Shown here: positions 63,905-64,000 of the stretch, in pieces
Layout: each line of letters begins with the position of its first letter
How positions within the stretch are numbered: position 1 is the first letter of the stretch
From: Lachnospiraceae bacterium
Lineage (GTDB): Bacteria > Bacillota > Clostridia > Lachnospirales > Lachnospiraceae
Length of the DNA: 64,000 nucleotides
Assembly: GCA_910575565.1 (NCBI GenBank)
Contig: CAJTFL010000007.1
Coordinates: 146,803 to 210,802 of the forward strand
Direction: 5' to 3'
Translations under genes and position numbers: made by a program
The notes under the pieces: model-generated
Told to the model about the DNA's origin: nothing
Database searches by the model: none
The model's input: only the letters and a program-made list of their open reading frames with translations

Positions 63905-64000
63905 GAGTGTAAAATAAAGTGTGTAAGTTTAGAAATACAGCAAATCTAACAGCACGCTTTATTTTTCTGTGTAAGGTGTGCTATACTCGAAGAAAGGATG
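63905..64000 (+). mobile_element. Probable insertion-sequence end inserted in the relaxase gene
   Basis: From about 63905 the relaxase frame is replaced by AT-rich non-coding DNA containing the inverted pair AAAATAAAGTGTG (63911-63923) and CACGCTTTATTTT (63953-63965, one mismatch). A TATACT box and GAAAGG-ATG (63998-64000) follow at the window edge, as for the start of a transposase gene. An IS256-like element is my guess; the transposase itself is outside. Confidence 0.5.

Overview
The window looks like a chromosomal segment of a gut Firmicute of the Clostridia, most likely Lachnospiraceae. The basis is the mix of families seen: paired DUF5716/DUF5717 genes, DUF4364, DUF5688, DUF975, a split ThrE-type exporter, the tig-clpP-clpX-lon-engB order, and many LacI-controlled glycosidase genes. 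Nearly all of 1-42.3 kb lies on the minus strand with moderately GC-rich housekeeping and sugar-utilisation genes. This is inference from gene content; no species call is made.

Layout. 1-12.1 kb is an alpha-glucoside/alpha-galactoside utilisation locus: a lipoprotein binding protein and two ABC permeases, GH31 and GH13 alpha-glucosidases, two LacI-type regulators and a GH36 alpha-galactosidase. The importer has no ATPase here and presumably borrows one. 12.5-19.4 kb encodes a large secreted M60-like metallopeptidase carrying a dockerin-like motif, translationally coupled to a secreted protein with a cohesin-like region and cell-wall-binding repeats. 19.4-25.7 kb holds a Nudix hydrolase and a three-gene unit of unknown function: a large DUF5717 protein, an actin/Hsp70-fold DUF5716 protein and a helical-repeat protein. 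25.7-42.3 kb is mostly core: DUF4364, engB, lon, clpX, clpP, tig, a DJ-1 family gene, a DUF975 membrane protein with a remarkable 30-bp repeat array at its 3' end, DUF5688, a two-part ThrE exporter, feoAB and an SOS-controlled uvrB.

At about 42.8 kb the character changes to a mosaic island. An IS110-family left end (with its bridge-RNA region and 20 transposase codons) is fused to an AT-rich STAND-type ATPase gene, 5'-truncated and frameshifted. Next comes a minus-strand array of six tRNA genes (Lys, Glu, Glu, His, Tyr, Ser). Five of the six are interrupted by a 53-bp structured element; in four of them it sits in the T-loop, expanding it to exactly 58 nt. This is the most unusual signal in the window. 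An XRE regulator, a PD-(D/E)XK nuclease/transposase-family protein, conjugative-element relics (DUF4320) and a decayed Agr-like two-component pair follow.

51.0-58.1 kb is a coherent envelope module: a C39-like peptidase, an ABC ATPase, two FtsX-type permeases and a lipoprotein, divergent from an OmpR-type response regulator and histidine kinase, with a 12-bp inverted repeat in the shared promoter region. 58.2-58.7 kb is a hairpin-bounded non-coding repeat block. 58.8-64.0 kb belongs to a mobilisable/conjugative element: a GntR-ABC operon, a sigma-like protein, a small HTH protein, a candidate oriT, MobC and a relaxase gene broken by a frameshift and by what looks like the end of an insertion sequence running off the window.
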